A DNA stretch of 32,114 nucleotides. It comes from JBGQAS01 sp964498605. GTDB lineage: Bacteria; Chloroflexota; Anaerolineae; Anaerolineales; Anaerolineaceae. The stretch is from the NCBI GenBank assembly GCA_964498605.1, contig CAZCHK010000022.1, positions 1 through 32,114 of the forward strand. Direction: 5' to 3'. This document shows, piece after piece, positions 32,023 to 32,114 of this stretch (its first letter is position 1; each line of letters starts with the position of its first letter). A model generated the notes under the pieces. The model was not told the origin of the DNA and searched no databases. It worked only from the letters and a program-made list of their open reading frames with translations. Position numbers and translations under genes: made by a program.

Positions 32023-32114
32023 TCAATACATATGAGACTTTTGCGAGATCATCTGCGGGTGATACTTCTGAATATACTCTGCCGGGGTGAGATAGTCCAG
32101 AGCCTGGTGGGGAC
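32023..32114 (-). mobile_element. 3' end of an IS3/IS481-type transposase gene (cut by window end)
   Basis: On the minus strand, entering from beyond base 32114, the frame reads PHQALDYLTPAEYIQKY, then HPQMISQKSHMY and stop (32025-32023). 'RPHQAL.YLTP.E' and a C-terminal SHMY are typical of integrase-core (DDE) transposases of the IS3/IS481 group. Only about 30 residues are visible, and the catalytic residues lie outside the window. The terminal inverted repeat should lie between 32000 and 32022. A start at TGTACTCG (32014) or TGACAACT (32003) would fit the usual TG end, but this cannot be settled without the other end. Confidence 0.8.

Overview
The window is ordinary, densely packed bacterial chromosome of roughly 50% GC. 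It has about 30 recognisable genes, short intergenic gaps, and many ATGA or ORF-overlap junctions. Several features together suggest an anaerobic or facultative member of the Chloroflexota, possibly Anaerolineae-like: a SufCBD-SufS-SufU Fe-S system, a fused transaldolase/glucose-6-phosphate isomerase, a type 2 IPP isomerase beside a 'DDILGIWG' prenyl synthase, hydrogenase maturation genes, and a YdjI-like SPFH protein. That placement is inferred from gene content and is not proven. I see no rRNA, tRNA, CRISPR array or prophage.

Layout. (1) 1-3677, plus strand: the 3' part of hypF, then hypC-hypD-hypE, a translationally coupled [NiFe]-hydrogenase maturation cluster. (2) 3708-9217, minus strand: one operon sufC-sufB-sufD-(small unknown protein)-sufS-sufU for Fe-S cluster assembly. 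It is divergent from a SufR-like four-cysteine regulator and a MIP18/SufT-like protein (9433-10405). The 215-bp divergent region carries good promoters in both directions and two inverted repeats. (3) 10437-14947: SCP2-domain protein, DegV, an alpha-oxoamine synthase, a ROK fructokinase-like kinase, and an unknown TIM-barrel-like protein with a C-terminal membrane anchor. (4) 14944-20552, minus strand: transketolase, rpiB, fused tal-pgi and an AhpD-like protein, a non-oxidative pentose phosphate operon. (5) 20619-23264: copper chaperone and Cu+-exporting ATPase. (6) 23396-25693: pteridine-reductase-like SDR, folB and folK on the plus strand, converging on folE. folE is the last gene of a minus-strand unit with an isoprenyl diphosphate synthase and type 2 IPP isomerase (25702-27716). 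(7) 27815-28051: a stand-alone acyl carrier protein with a near-consensus promoter. (8) 28100-30098: sucC-sucD, succinyl-CoA synthetase. (9) 30195-31942: a coiled-coil/proline-rich unknown protein and an SPFH protein fused to an excisionase-type HTH. (10) 32023-32114: the 3' end of an IS3/IS481-type transposase, cut by the window edge.

Most of the window is core metabolism whose parts fit together (Fe-S supply, NiFe cofactor, pentose phosphates, folate, isoprenoids, TCA step). I did not find a clearly new multi-gene defence or mobile system. The parts least explained by known families are the small protein inside the suf operon, the tail-anchored TIM-barrel-like protein behind the ROK kinase, and the SPFH-HTH gene pair. 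The suf control region is the best regulatory lead. All gene calls rest on reading the sequence and protein motifs; no database search was possible.
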